Shown here one piece after another: positions 16,549 to 25,446 of a stretch of DNA of 64,000 bases (position 1 is its first letter; each line of letters starts with the position of its first letter). The position numbers were made by a program, and so were the translations under genes. Location: NCBI RefSeq assembly GCF_025770785.1, contig NZ_JANZLA010000011.1, positions 1 through 64,000 on the forward strand. Reading direction: 5' to 3'. A model generated the notes under the pieces. It had not been told where the DNA came from. It worked only from the letters and a program-made list of their open reading frames with translations, and did not search any database. The stretch is from Cellulomonas sp. SG140. GTDB lineage: Bacteria > Actinomycetota > Actinomycetes > Actinomycetales > Cellulomonadaceae.

Positions 16549-16718
16549 GGAGGGGTCGCCTCCGCCTGACGCGAGACCCGCTCGTGAGGACCCCTCCGGG
16601 CGGGCGGCCGGCGGCTGAGATTCGCTCGGACGGAGCAGCGTCGCGCCGCGGCTGGGACAGGGTGCTGTGGGATCCTTGGCCGACGCCGTGGCGGACGGTG
16701 AGAAGGGCCCCGGGGGCG

Positions 16719-18173
16719 ATGCCGATCTTCGAGATGGACGACGGGCGCGCGCGCCTGCTGCAGCCGATGCAGCCACTGGCGTCCTCGTTCGTCACCGAGC
16801 TGCGGGGTCTGCTCAACGAGCACCTGCCGGTCGTCGTCGGCGAACCCCTGTTCCGCGTGCGGTCCCGTGCCGTGCTGCCCGAGCACGCCGACGGGCCCGA
16901 GCTCCTGGCGCTGGACGCGGCCGGCAACCCCGTGCTGGTCGAGGCGATGCAGGTGGTGGACGACGACGCCCTGGTCACGCTGCTCCGGCACGCCGGCACC
17001 GCGGCACGGCTCACTGCCGGCGACCTCGCCCGGGCGTACCACGCCGACCCCACCCGGTTCACGGTCGACTACGCGGGCTTCCGCGAGCAGGTCTCGTTCC
17101 ACCCCTCCACCACCGACCGCCCGCACGTGCGCGTGGTGCTGCTGTGCGCGGAGGTCGCCGCCGAGACGGCCGATGCGCTCGGCGCGCTGCGAGCGGCCGA
17201 CGCCCGCATCACCGTGCTGCAGGTCGGTGTGATGCGCGGCTCCGACGACCGCCGCCTGCTGGACGTGTCCCCGCTGGCGCTGCACGAGCGGGACCGTCGG
17301 CCCGTCGAGCCGACGGCGCTGCGCCTGGTCCGTGCGGCGGTCGGCGGGGTGCCGGACGAGCGGCTCGGGGTCGGCGGCGAGTGGTCGGCGCCGGTCCGGG
17401 AGGACCGGGTGTCCACCGCACCGATCCCCACCCCGCACGAGACGCCGCTGCCGGCCGAGACCACGGTTCCCGCCCAGACCGCGTCGCCCGCCGAGACGTC
17501 GCTCCCGACGCCGCCGCTGCCGGCGGAGACGTCGCTCCCGACGGCGCCGTCGGTGCCGCCACGCGTGACGTCCCACCGGGCACCGGCGGACCCCACCAGC
17601 ATCGACCTGTCCTTCCCCACCGATCCGGTGCTGCCGTACGCCGGCGCTCCGGCTCCGGCCCCCGTTCCGGCTCCGGCCCCTGTTCCGTCACCGTCGGCCG
17701 GTGCGACGACGTCGTCCCCTGCACCGTCCGGTCTCGCCACCGCAGGCGCCGCACCGGCCGGTCGCGAGCGGCCCGCACCCCCGACGTATGCGCCCGTGGA
17801 ACCACCCGCACCGCGCCTCGAGGCGCCGCCGGAGTTCCTGCCGGCTGGCGGCGACGCACGGCCGTCCGCCGCGGCGTCGGCGTCGCGCGGCGCCGAGCTG
17901 CCCGACCGGCAGTGGCCCGTGCCCGAGCTGACCAGCCTGGCCAAGCGTCGGCAGGCGGTGACGCTGCTGGTGTGGGTGCGTGAGCGGCGTGGGCAGCGGT
18001 TCGAGGCGATGCTGCGCGCCGACGGGTTGATCCAGCTGCCCGACGGGTCCGTGTTCGCCGACCCGGACGCCGCGGCAGCGCGCGCTGCCGGCGTTGACGG
18101 GTTGGTGGACGGGTGGCGTGCCTGGCGCCTCGGTGTCGGTGGCCCCACGCTGGCCGACGCCGCCGGTCGCTGA
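16719..18173 (+). CDS. RAMA-like modified-DNA reader with inactive-looking nuclease-fold N-terminus
   Basis: The 484-residue protein has three parts. Residues 1-150 resemble the PD-(D/E)xK fold of NucS/restriction-type endonucleases (ELLALDAAGNPVLVEAMQVV), with D66 and E75 present but the catalytic lysine of ExK replaced by methionine (M77). Residues about 225-400 are a Pro/Ala/Thr-rich linker. The C-terminus (AMLRADGLIQLPDGSVFADP through WRAWRLG) resembles RAMA, a domain proposed to read modified bases in restriction systems. It likely binds DNA without cutting. No methylase or restriction subunit is nearby. The start at 16719 follows a GGGGGCG site; an upstream in-frame ATG at 16584 has weaker coding quality. 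Confidence 0.65.
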   Translation: MPIFEMDDGRARLLQPMQPLASSFVTELRGLLNEHLPVVVGEPLFRVRSRAVLPEHADGPELLALDAAGNPVLVEAMQVVDDDALVTLLRHAGTAARLTAGDLARAYHADPTRFTVDYAGFREQVSFHPSTTDRPHVRVVLLCAEVAAETADALGALRAADARITVLQVGVMRGSDDRRLLDVSPLALHERDRRPVEPTALRLVRAAVGGVPDERLGVGGEWSAPVREDRVSTAPIPTPHETPLPAETTVPAQTASPAETSLPTPPLPAETSLPTAPSVPPRVTSHRAPADPTSIDLSFPTDPVLPYAGAPAPAPVPAPAPVPSPSAGATTSSPAPSGLATAGAAPAGRERPAPPTYAPVEPPAPRLEAPPEFLPAGGDARPSAAASASRGAELPDRQWPVPELTSLAKRRQAVTLLVWVRERRGQRFEAMLRADGLIQLPDGSVFADPDAAAARAAGVDGLVDGWRAWRLGVGGPTLADAAGR

Positions 18174-18191
18174 GGTCGCCGGTCGCTGAGG
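18161..18191 (+). repeat. Direct repeat across the stop codon
   Basis: CGCCGGTCGCTGAGG occurs at 18161-18175 and again at 18177-18191. The first copy contains the stop of the RAMA-like gene; the second lies in the gap to the convergent hydrolase. Confidence 0.7.
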
Positions 18192-18198
18192 GTCTCGG

Positions 18199-19161
18199 TC
18201 AGGACCAGCCGTAGGCCGCGAGCCAGCGGTCGATCTCGGCGTAGAACCGGGCCCGGACCGGTGGTGCGGACAGCGTGAGGTCGTGCAGCCCGTCGGGGAT
18301 GCGGACGACGGTCACCACCGGACCGAGCTGCACCGCTCGACGCGCGACCAGCTCGACGTCCAGCACCACGTCCGACCTCCGCATGTCCTCGCTCCAGCGC
18401 GGGCTGATCACCGTGCGGGCCGAGGCGAGCGTGAGGATCGGCGCCGGGATGTGCAGCCCGCGTGCGACTGCGGCGTGGCCGACGATGATCGCGTTCAGCC
18501 ACCCGGCACGGACCGGGAACGACGGCACCGGCCGCCAGGTGTCGTCGTACTCCCACTCGCCGTCGGGTGCCCGCAGCGTCCGGGCGTAGTAGCCGGGGTC
18601 GATGCTCGGCAGGGGCGTCTTCGGCTGGTACCGCGCGAGGCGGCCGATCGCGGGTGCCGAGATGTGCCGCACCACGGACGACCCCTGCAGCTCCAGCCAG
18701 GGGCTGTTCAGCACCAGCCCGGCCAGCGCCTCGGGATGCCGCTCGGCCCACAGTGCCGCGACCAGACCGCCGGTCGAGTGCGCCATCACCATGATCCGCG
18801 CCGCGTCCCCGTGGTCGGCGCGCAGCACGGCGAGGGCCGTCTCGAGGTCCTCGTCGTACACCCGCAGGTCGTCGACGTAGCCCGGCGTCTGGTGCTCGCG
18901 CAGCGACCGGCCGTACTTGCGCAGGTCGAGGGCGTAGAACGCGGCGCCGGTCGCGTGCCAGAACCGCGCGAGCTCCGTCTGGAAGAAGTAGTCGGACCAG
19001 CCGTGCAGGTAGAGCACCACGCGGGACGGGCGCACCGGCTCCTCGGTGGGCGGCGCGTAGCGGACGAGCGTGGCGACCACGTCGCCCTCGTCGTCCGGCG
19101 TCAGGTGCAGCGTGCGCGCCTCGAACCCGTCGCCCAGGACGTCGGGGAGCCAGCGGCTCAC
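18199..19161 (-). CDS. Alpha/beta hydrolase (serine aminopeptidase / lysophospholipase-like)
   Basis: This 320-residue alpha/beta hydrolase has the oxyanion region VVLYLHGWSDYFFQ and the nucleophile elbow AHSTGG. A late Asp region (VLDVELVARRAVQ) and His (PDGLHDLTL) can complete the triad. The Hydrolase_4/S33 group includes monoglyceride lipases and lysophospholipases. There is no signal peptide, so it acts in the cytoplasm. Start is GTG, overlapping the oxidoreductase stop (GTGA), so the two are one operon. Substrate unknown. Confidence 0.82.
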   Translation of the reverse strand: MSRWLPDVLGDGFEARTLHLTPDDEGDVVATLVRYAPPTEEPVRPSRVVLYLHGWSDYFFQTELARFWHATGAAFYALDLRKYGRSLREHQTPGYVDDLRVYDEDLETALAVLRADHGDAARIMVMAHSTGGLVAALWAERHPEALAGLVLNSPWLELQGSSVVRHISAPAIGRLARYQPKTPLPSIDPGYYARTLRAPDGEWEYDDTWRPVPSFPVRAGWLNAIIVGHAAVARGLHIPAPILTLASARTVISPRWSEDMRRSDVVLDVELVARRAVQLGPVVTVVRIPDGLHDLTLSAPPVRARFYAEIDRWLAAYGWS

Positions 19162-20126
19162 GGGGTCACGACGATCTTGCCGAACTGACCCCCGCCCGCC
19201 AGCCGTGCCAGCGCGTCCGCCGCCTGGGTCAGCGGGTACGTGCGGTCGATCACCGGGCGGACGCCGGTGCGGGCGCAGAACGCCGCGAGCCGGGCCAGCT
19301 CGTCACGCGAGCCCATGGTCGCGCCGATCACGGAGATCTCCTGGAAGAACAACCGGTTGATGTCCATCCGGGCGGGCTCGCCGGTGGTGGCCCCGACGAC
19401 CACCACCGTGCCGCCCGGCTTGACCGACCGCATCGTGTGGGCCCACGTCGCCGCGCCGACCGTCTCGAGCACCAGGTCCACCCGACCGATCCGCGCGCCC
19501 GTCTCCACCGCCTCGGCGGCACCGAGCTGTAGCGCACGCTCCCGCTTGCCGGCGTCCCGGCTGGTGACCACCATCTCCAGCCCGGCGGCGGCGCCGATCA
19601 CGACGGCCGCCGTCGCCACCCCGCCGCCCGCGCCCTGCACCAGCACCCGCTGACCCGGCGTCGCACCGCCGCTGCGGAACAGCGACCGGTAGGCCGTGAG
19701 GTACGCCGTCGGCAGGCAGGCGGCGTGCTCCCACGACAGCTCGGCCGGCCTGTCCACGAGGTTGGCCGTCGGGACGAGCACCTGCTCGGCGAGCGTGCCC
19801 TGGTAGCGCTCGGACAGCAGGCTGCGCGGCTCGTCGGCCGGCACCGCCTGGCCGGTGGGCGCGCCGGCGCCGCCGATCACGCCGTGCACGATCACCTCGC
19901 GCCCGTCGGGTGTGGTCCCGGCGGCGTCGGTGCCGAGGATCATCGGCAGCCGATCGGCCGGGAGCCCCACGCCGCGCAGCGACCACAGGTCGTGGTGGTT
20001 CAGCGACGCGGCCTTGACGGTCACCACGGTCCAGCCGTCCCGCGGCTGCGGGTCGGGACGCTCACCGACCTCGAGGGTGCCCAGCGGGTGGTCGGCGTCG
20101 GACCGGGCGGCGTACGCGGCGAGCAT
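19158..20126 (-). CDS. Zinc-binding-type alcohol dehydrogenase / quinone oxidoreductase (MDR superfamily)
   Basis: The 322-residue protein is a medium-chain reductase with the N-terminal GroES-like domain (SLNHHDLWSLRGVGLP) and a Rossmann NAD(P)H domain (GQRVLVQGAGGGVATAAVVI). Catalytic-zinc cysteines are absent, so it is closer to quinone oxidoreductases or crotonyl-CoA reductase-like enzymes. The ATG at 20126 is preferred because TACGGT ends exactly seven bases before it; a GTG at 20135 overlaps that hexamer. It is coupled to the alpha/beta hydrolase. Confidence 0.82.
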   Translation of the reverse strand: MLAAYAARSDADHPLGTLEVGERPDPQPRDGWTVVTVKAASLNHHDLWSLRGVGLPADRLPMILGTDAAGTTPDGREVIVHGVIGGAGAPTGQAVPADEPRSLLSERYQGTLAEQVLVPTANLVDRPAELSWEHAACLPTAYLTAYRSLFRSGGATPGQRVLVQGAGGGVATAAVVIGAAAGLEMVVTSRDAGKRERALQLGAAEAVETGARIGRVDLVLETVGAATWAHTMRSVKPGGTVVVVGATTGEPARMDINRLFFQEISVIGATMGSRDELARLAAFCARTGVRPVIDRTYPLTQAADALARLAGGGQFGKIVVTP

Positions 20127-20133
20127 GGGTGTC

Positions 20134-20139
20134 ACCGTA
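20134..20139 (-). promoter_or_regulatory. -10 element (TACGGT) of leaderless MDR gene
   Basis: TACGGT on the minus strand ends seven bases before the ATG at 20126 and drives the oxidoreductase-hydrolase pair. Confidence 0.55.
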
Positions 20140-20180
20140 GTGACTGCCGGGGTGGTGACCGGTCGGACGCGGGCCGGCGG

Positions 20181-20486
20181 TCAGCGTTCCTCGAGGTCGT
20201 AGGCCAGCATCAGGGCGCGGGTCAGCTCGCGCTCCTGAGCGGGTAGGAGGTACCCGACGACCCGGCCCAGCGCCTCGACCGGCACGGTCACGACGTTGTC
20301 ACAGCTCACCACGCACTCGTGGTCGATGCCGTTCGCCGGTCCCAGGCGGACCTCCGTCGACAGGCCGCGGATCGTCGTCGTCACAGGGGCGACCGTCACG
20401 TGCTTGAGGTGTGGCCGGACCAGCTCTCGTGTGAGGACGAGGACGGGGCGCCGCTTGTCCAGCGTGGCGAGGTGGATCGGGCGCAT
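20181..20486 (-). CDS. MazF/PemK-family toxin
   Basis: This 101-residue protein has the MazF fold blocks: HLATLDKRRPVLVLTREL near the N-terminus, TVAPVTTTIRGLSTEVRLG in the centre and CDNVVTVPVEALGRVVGYL later. Family members are ribosome-independent mRNA or tRNA endonucleases inactive when bound to the antitoxin. The start codon overlaps the antitoxin stop (TGATG), giving the usual antitoxin-first order. The cut site cannot be predicted here. Confidence 0.85.
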   Translation of the reverse strand: MRPIHLATLDKRRPVLVLTRELVRPHLKHVTVAPVTTTIRGLSTEVRLGPANGIDHECVVSCDNVVTVPVEALGRVVGYLLPAQERELTRALMLAYDLEER

Positions 20487-20719
20487 CAGTCGAGGGTCGT
20501 GTGGTGCGCGCCCACCCAGCCGATGAGGGCGTCGAGGTCGTCGTCGGCAGCGCCGCCGGCCAGGATCGCGATGTCCCGCTCCGCCAGCACGCGGCGGAGC
20601 TCTCGCTCGAGCGCGCGCTCGACGACGGACGCCCTGCTCCGCTCGTGTCCTCCGGCGACCAGGGAGTCCACCGCCGAGACGAGCTCGTCCGGAAGGCGCA
20701 CGGTGATCTGAACCGTCAT
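20486..20719 (-). CDS. Ribbon-helix-helix antitoxin (MazE-like)
   Basis: The 77-residue protein starts with a beta strand and two helices typical of ribbon-helix-helix DNA binding (MTVQITVRLPDELVSAVDSL, then HERSRASVVERALEREL). Its acidic C-terminus (ADDDLDALIGWVG) should wrap the toxin. Such antitoxins repress their own promoter. TACCGT ends six bases before the ATG, so the operon is probably leaderless. Confidence 0.83.
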   Translation of the reverse strand: MTVQITVRLPDELVSAVDSLVAGGHERSRASVVERALERELRRVLAERDIAILAGGAADDDLDALIGWVGAHHTTLD

Positions 20720-20725
20720 CCCGCC

Positions 20726-20731
20726 ACGGTA
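20726..20731 (-). promoter_or_regulatory. -10 element (TACCGT) of leaderless toxin-antitoxin operon
   Basis: TACCGT on the minus strand ends six bases before the antitoxin ATG at 20719. Confidence 0.55.
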
Positions 20732-20755
20732 TCGCGAACGGGATTCACCCCGGGT

Positions 20756-21487
20756 TCACAGCAGGGGCAGCATCCGGCCGAGGTCGGGGACCGCGTCGGA
20801 GGCGAACCGGGGGTGCAGCGCGCGGGCGAGCGCGTCGACGTCGTAGGGCACCCGTCCGGCGGCGAGCCGCAGCCAGAGCCGCGCGTCCGCGACCTCGAGG
20901 TCCCAGCCGCCGCGCGCGACGACGATGGCGAGCAGCTCGTCGGCCACCAGGCGCAGGGCCTCCGGGTCGACCGGGTCCGGCGCCGCGTCGGCGCCGCGCA
21001 CGCGCCGAACCGAGCGGAGCAGGTCGTCGGCGTGCACGACGAGCTCGAGGATGCGGGAGACCAGCATGGTGCTCAGCAGCACCGGCGCCCGGCGACCCTG
21101 CACGACGATGTCCTCGGGACCCAGCGCCTGCGCCTCGTGCAGCGCCGCGGTGGCCCGGGCGTCGGCCCACACCAGCGGCGCGTCCTCGATCTGCCGGGCG
21201 ATGATCCGGGCGGTCTCGGCGATGTCCTCCGCGCGGTCGGGGTAGCCGCCGAGGTACTCCGCGAACGTGGCCGGCACGGTGCCGGTGTCCGCCGGGACGC
21301 AGATCGCCAGGGCGTCCATGGCGCGTGCGAGGTGCGCGACGAGCTCCGCGACGGTCCAGCCGGGCAGCACCGACGGCTCCCCCCGGACGTCGTCGCCGAC
21401 GGCGTCGCCGACCCACGCTCGGACGCGGTCCCACTGGCGGGCCAACGTGTCGGTGAGCAGGGCGATCTCGGTGGCGGGCAGCGGCAT
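20756..21487 (-). CDS. DinB-fold / mycothiol-dependent maleylpyruvate isomerase-like protein (TIGR03083 type)
   Basis: The 243-residue protein has the four-helix DinB-like N-terminus of actinobacterial TIGR03083 proteins: VLPGWTVAELVAHLARAMDA, with the conserved WT and the His of the metal site, and later SRILELVVHADDLLRSV with another His. The C-terminal part is helical with no known motif. Relatives use metal and mycothiol in S-transfer or isomerisation. The ATG at 21487 has GAGGG just upstream. Actual substrate unknown. Confidence 0.75.
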   Translation of the reverse strand: MPLPATEIALLTDTLARQWDRVRAWVGDAVGDDVRGEPSVLPGWTVAELVAHLARAMDALAICVPADTGTVPATFAEYLGGYPDRAEDIAETARIIARQIEDAPLVWADARATAALHEAQALGPEDIVVQGRRAPVLLSTMLVSRILELVVHADDLLRSVRRVRGADAAPDPVDPEALRLVADELLAIVVARGGWDLEVADARLWLRLAAGRVPYDVDALARALHPRFASDAVPDLGRMLPLL

Positions 21488-21724
21488 GCCCTCATGCTGC
21501 AGTCGACGGGCGAGGACCGCTCGCCGGGTCCGCCGACTGGGCAGATGTCCAGCACGGGTCCAGCTCGGGTCCGGCACGGCGGTCACGCCCAGGGCATAAG
21601 GGCTTGCGGTCGTGTCAGTGGGGTGTGGAACGCTGACGGCGAGCGTGAACGGGGGTCTCGCTGCCGGGGTCCCCGCCTGCCCGTGGACACCTCGACCAGC
21701 CCACCGTTTCCCCTGGAGACACCC

Positions 21725-23458
21725 GTGCTCGCACGACTGCTGTGGCGCTACCTGCGCCCGTACCGACCGCTGCTCGCGGGTGTGCTGGTGTTCCAGCTGG
21801 CCTCCGCGCTGGCGATGCTCTACCTGCCCAGCCTCAACGCCGACGTGATCGACAAGGGCGTGGCCGCGGGCGACACCGGCTACATCTGGCGCACCGGCGG
21901 CTTCATGCTCGCGGTGTCGCTGGCCCAGATCCTGGCCGCGATCATCGCGACGTACCTCGCGGCGCGCGCGTCGATGCAGCTGGGGCGGGACATCCGTGAC
22001 GAGGTCTACCACCAGGTCAGCGGCTTCTCCGAGCGCGAGATCTCGCAGTTCGGCGCCGGCTCGCTGATCACGCGCAACACCAACGACGTCCAGCAGGTGC
22101 AGATGCTGGCGATGATGGGCTCGACGATGCTGGTCAGCGCCCCGCTGCTGGCGATCGGCGGGATCGTGATGGCCCTGCGGCAGGACGTCGGGCTGTCCTG
22201 GATCATCGCGGTCGCCGTGCCCGCGCTGCTGATCATCGCCGGGCTGGTGATCAGCCGGATGGTGCCGCTGTTCCGGTCCTACCAGCTGAAGCTCGACGCG
22301 GTGAACCGCATCATGCGCGAGCAGCTGACCGGCGTGCGGGTGGTCCGGGCCTTCGTCCGGGAGACCATCGAGGCGGAGCGGTTCCGGCTGGCGAACACCG
22401 ACATCATGGTGGTCGGCCGCAAGATCGGCTCCCTGTTCGTCGCACTGTTCCCGCTGGTCATGCTCGTGCTGAACGTCACCGTGATCGGCGTCATCTGGTT
22501 CGGCGGCATCAAGGTGAACGAGGGGCAGGTGCAGATCGGCACCCTGCTGGCGTTCATGCAGTACGTCGGTCAGATCCTCATGGGGGTGCTGATGGCGTCC
22601 TTCATGACGGTGATGCTGCCGCGCGCCGCCGTGTCCGCCGAGCGGATCAGCGAGGTGCTGGCCAGCCGGTCGACGCTGACCGAGGCGGCCGAGCCGGTGC
22701 ACCTGCTGCCCACCCCGGGCGAGGTGACGTTCACCGACGTGACGTTCTCCTACCCCGAGGCCGAGCACGCGGTGCTGTCCGGCATCTCGTTCACCGCCCG
22801 CCCCGGGCAGACCGTCGCCCTGATCGGCTCGACCGGTGCCGGCAAGACGACGCTGGTGTCGCTGATCCCGCGCCTGTTCGACGCGACGGGCGGCACCGTG
22901 CGGGTCGGCGGTGTCGACGTCCGGGACGCCCACATGGAGACGCTCTGGTCGCAGATCGGCCTGGTGCCGCAGCGGCCCTTCCTGTTCGCGGGGACCGTGG
23001 CGTCGAATCTCCGTCTCGGCCGCGACGACGCGACGGACGCCGAGCTGTGGAAGGCGTTGGAGATCGCGCAGGCGAGCGACTTCGTCGCGCAGATGGACGG
23101 CGGCCTCGACGCCCGCATCGCGCAGGGCGGCACCAACGTGTCCGGCGGTCAGCGGCAGCGGCTCGCCATCGCGCGGGCGATCGTGCGCCGGCCGGCCGTG
23201 CTGATCTTCGACGACTCGTTCTCGGCGCTGGACCTCGCCACCGACGCACGCCTGCGGCAGGCGCTGTGGCGCGAGCTGCCCGAGGTGACCAAGATCGTCG
23301 TCGCCCAGCGCGTCTCCACGGTGACGGACGCCGACGCGATCCTCGTGCTCGAGGACGGGCACATCGCCGGTGCGGGCACCCACACCGAGCTGCTCGCCAC
23401 CAACCAGACCTACCGCGAGATCGCGGAGTCCCAGCTCGCTGTGGGGGCCGGCGCATGA
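21725..23458 (+). CDS. ABC exporter half-transporter A (degenerate ATP site)
   Basis: The 577-residue half transporter has six membrane helices followed by an ATPase domain. Walker A is GSTGAGKTTL and the signature VSGGQRQR is intact. The Walker B ends LIFDDS instead of LIFDEA, and the H-loop is VVAQRVST with Gln for His. These two changes are typical of the non-catalytic subunit of heterodimeric exporters such as TM287/288 or BmrCD. The GTG at 21725 follows a GGAGA ribosome site by five bases. It overlaps its partner by ATGA. Substrate could be drugs, lipids or peptides. Confidence 0.88.
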   Translation: MLARLLWRYLRPYRPLLAGVLVFQLASALAMLYLPSLNADVIDKGVAAGDTGYIWRTGGFMLAVSLAQILAAIIATYLAARASMQLGRDIRDEVYHQVSGFSEREISQFGAGSLITRNTNDVQQVQMLAMMGSTMLVSAPLLAIGGIVMALRQDVGLSWIIAVAVPALLIIAGLVISRMVPLFRSYQLKLDAVNRIMREQLTGVRVVRAFVRETIEAERFRLANTDIMVVGRKIGSLFVALFPLVMLVLNVTVIGVIWFGGIKVNEGQVQIGTLLAFMQYVGQILMGVLMASFMTVMLPRAAVSAERISEVLASRSTLTEAAEPVHLLPTPGEVTFTDVTFSYPEAEHAVLSGISFTARPGQTVALIGSTGAGKTTLVSLIPRLFDATGGTVRVGGVDVRDAHMETLWSQIGLVPQRPFLFAGTVASNLRLGRDDATDAELWKALEIAQASDFVAQMDGGLDARIAQGGTNVSGGQRQRLAIARAIVRRPAVLIFDDSFSALDLATDARLRQALWRELPEVTKIVVAQRVSTVTDADAILVLEDGHIAGAGTHTELLATNQTYREIAESQLAVGAGA

Positions 23459-25440
23459 GCAACCAGACCTTGACCGAGGACGAGAAGCTCGAGATCGAGC
23501 TCGGTGAGCAGGCCCGGCTCGCGTCCGACACGTTCGGCGCCGCCGTCGCGCCGGGCAAGGCGGACCACTTCAAGGAGTCCTTCACCCGCATGCTGGGGCT
23601 GCTGGCCCCGTACAAGCTGGCTCTGGTCGCCGTCACGCTGATGGGCGCGGCCGGCGTGGTGCTGACCGTGCTCGCGCCGCGGGTGCTGGGCCGGGCGACG
23701 GACGTGGTGTTCACCGGCTTCGTGTCCCGGCTGCTGCCGCCCGGGATGACGCAGGCCCAGGCGGTGGCGGGTCTGCACGCGCAGGGTCAGGACCGGCTGG
23801 CCGCGATGGTGGCGGCGATGGACCACCTGGTGCCCGGCGCCGGCGTCGACTTCGACCGGCTCGGTCGGCTGCTGCTGACGGTGCTGGCGCTGTACCTCGC
23901 CGGTGCGCTGCTGACCTGGGGCCAGGGCTTCGTCATCAACGTGGTGATGGTCCGGGCGATGTGGCGGCTGCGCGAGCAGGTCGAGGAGAAGATCAGCCGG
24001 TTGCCGCTGGCGTACTTCGACCGCGTGCAGCGCGGCGAGCTGATCTCCCGCGTCACCAACGACATCGACAACATCACGCAGACCATGCAGCAGTCGCTGT
24101 CCGGCGCGCTGACCTCGGTGCTGACCGTGATCGGCGTGCTGGTCATGATGTTCTCGATCAGCTGGAAGCTGGCGCTGGTCGCCCTGGTGTCCCTGCCGTT
24201 GATGGGCGTGATCTTCGGGATCATCGGCCCGAAATCGCAGAAGGCGTTCGGCATCCAGTGGCGCAAGGTGGGCCGCCTCAACGCCCGCGTCGAGGAGTCG
24301 TTCTCCGGGCACGCGCTGGTCAAGGTGTTCGGCCGCCGCGCCGAGTTCCAGCAGCGGTTCCGTGCGGAGAACGAGGAGCTGTACCAGGCGTCGTTCAGCG
24401 CGCAGTTCCTCTCCGGGATCATCTGGCCGGGGATGTCGTTCGTCGGCAACCTGACGTACGTCGGCATCGCGGTGCTGGGCGGGCTGATGGTGGCCAACGG
24501 GTCGATGCGGCTGGGCAGCGTGCAGGCGTTCATCCAATACGCCCAGATGTTCAGCCAGCCGCTGTCCCAGCTCGGCGGCATGGCCGCGGTGGTGCAGTCG
24601 GGCACGGCCTCCGCCGAGCGCGTGTTCCAGCTGCTCGACGAGGACGAGCAGAGCCCCGACACCGTCCCCGCGCCGGCACCGGCGGACGGTGACGGCACCA
24701 TCGAGTTCGAGCACGTGCACTTCTCCTACAGCCCCGACCAGCCGCTGATCGAGGACCTGTCGTTCACCGTGCACCCGGGCCAGACGGTCGCCATCGTCGG
24801 CCCGACCGGTGCCGGCAAGACGACGCTGGTGAACCTGCTGATGCGGTTCTACGAGCTGGACGGCGGCCGCATCCTGGTGAACGGCCAGGACATCGCCACG
24901 CTGACCAGGCACGACGCCCGTGCCCGCACCGGCATGGTGCTGCAGGACCCGTGGCTGTTCGCGGGCACCATCACCGAGAACATCCGGTACGGGCGGCAGT
25001 CCGCCACGGACGAGGAGGTGCTGGAGGCCGCGCGGGCCACCTACGTCGACCGGTTCGTGCACTCGCTGCCGCACGGGTACGACACGGTGCTCGAGGAGGA
25101 TGCCGCCAACCTGTCCGCCGGGGAGAAGCAGCTGCTCACCATCGCCCGCGCGTTCGTCGCGCAGCCCTCCGTGCTCATCCTCGACGAGGCGACCTCCTCG
25201 GTGGACACCCGCACCGAGCGGCTGCTGCAGCGGGCGATGGCGACCCTGCGGGAGGGTCGGACGTCGTTCGTCATCGCCCACCGGTTGTCCACCATCCGCG
25301 ACGCCGACCTGATCCTGGTGATGGAGCACGGCGCGATCGTCGAGCAGGGCACGCACGATGAGCTGATCACCGCGATGGGTGCGTACTACCGGCTGTACCA
25401 GTCGCAGTTCGCGGGGGCGGCGGTGGAGGCCGACGCCTGA
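23455..25440 (+). CDS. ABC exporter half-transporter B (catalytic site)
   Basis: The 661-residue partner has a 40-residue polar N-terminal extension, six membrane helices and an ATPase with Walker A GPTGAGKTTL, a complete Walker B (VLILDEATSSVD) and an H-loop VIAHRLST. Its signature is changed to LSAGEKQL. In the head-to-tail dimer the altered signature faces the altered Walker B of subunit A, so one of the two ATP sites is degenerate and the other complete. An extracellular loop of about 60 residues after the first helix (near LLPPGMTQAQAVAGLHAQGQ) is longer than usual. Confidence 0.88.
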   Translation: MSNQTLTEDEKLEIELGEQARLASDTFGAAVAPGKADHFKESFTRMLGLLAPYKLALVAVTLMGAAGVVLTVLAPRVLGRATDVVFTGFVSRLLPPGMTQAQAVAGLHAQGQDRLAAMVAAMDHLVPGAGVDFDRLGRLLLTVLALYLAGALLTWGQGFVINVVMVRAMWRLREQVEEKISRLPLAYFDRVQRGELISRVTNDIDNITQTMQQSLSGALTSVLTVIGVLVMMFSISWKLALVALVSLPLMGVIFGIIGPKSQKAFGIQWRKVGRLNARVEESFSGHALVKVFGRRAEFQQRFRAENEELYQASFSAQFLSGIIWPGMSFVGNLTYVGIAVLGGLMVANGSMRLGSVQAFIQYAQMFSQPLSQLGGMAAVVQSGTASAERVFQLLDEDEQSPDTVPAPAPADGDGTIEFEHVHFSYSPDQPLIEDLSFTVHPGQTVAIVGPTGAGKTTLVNLLMRFYELDGGRILVNGQDIATLTRHDARARTGMVLQDPWLFAGTITENIRYGRQSATDEEVLEAARATYVDRFVHSLPHGYDTVLEEDAANLSAGEKQLLTIARAFVAQPSVLILDEATSSVDTRTERLLQRAMATLREGRTSFVIAHRLSTIRDADLILVMEHGAIVEQGTHDELITAMGAYYRLYQSQFAGAAVEADA

Positions 25441-25446
25441 CCCTCA

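Noticed and set aside
16719..18173. A complete restriction-modification or defence island
   Set aside because: Only this one protein has restriction-associated features. The neighbours are metabolic, and no methylase, helicase or specificity subunit is present.
20127..20135. GTG at 20135 as start of the MDR oxidoreductase
   Set aside because: It overlaps the TACGGT hexamer that is placed exactly for the ATG at 20126.
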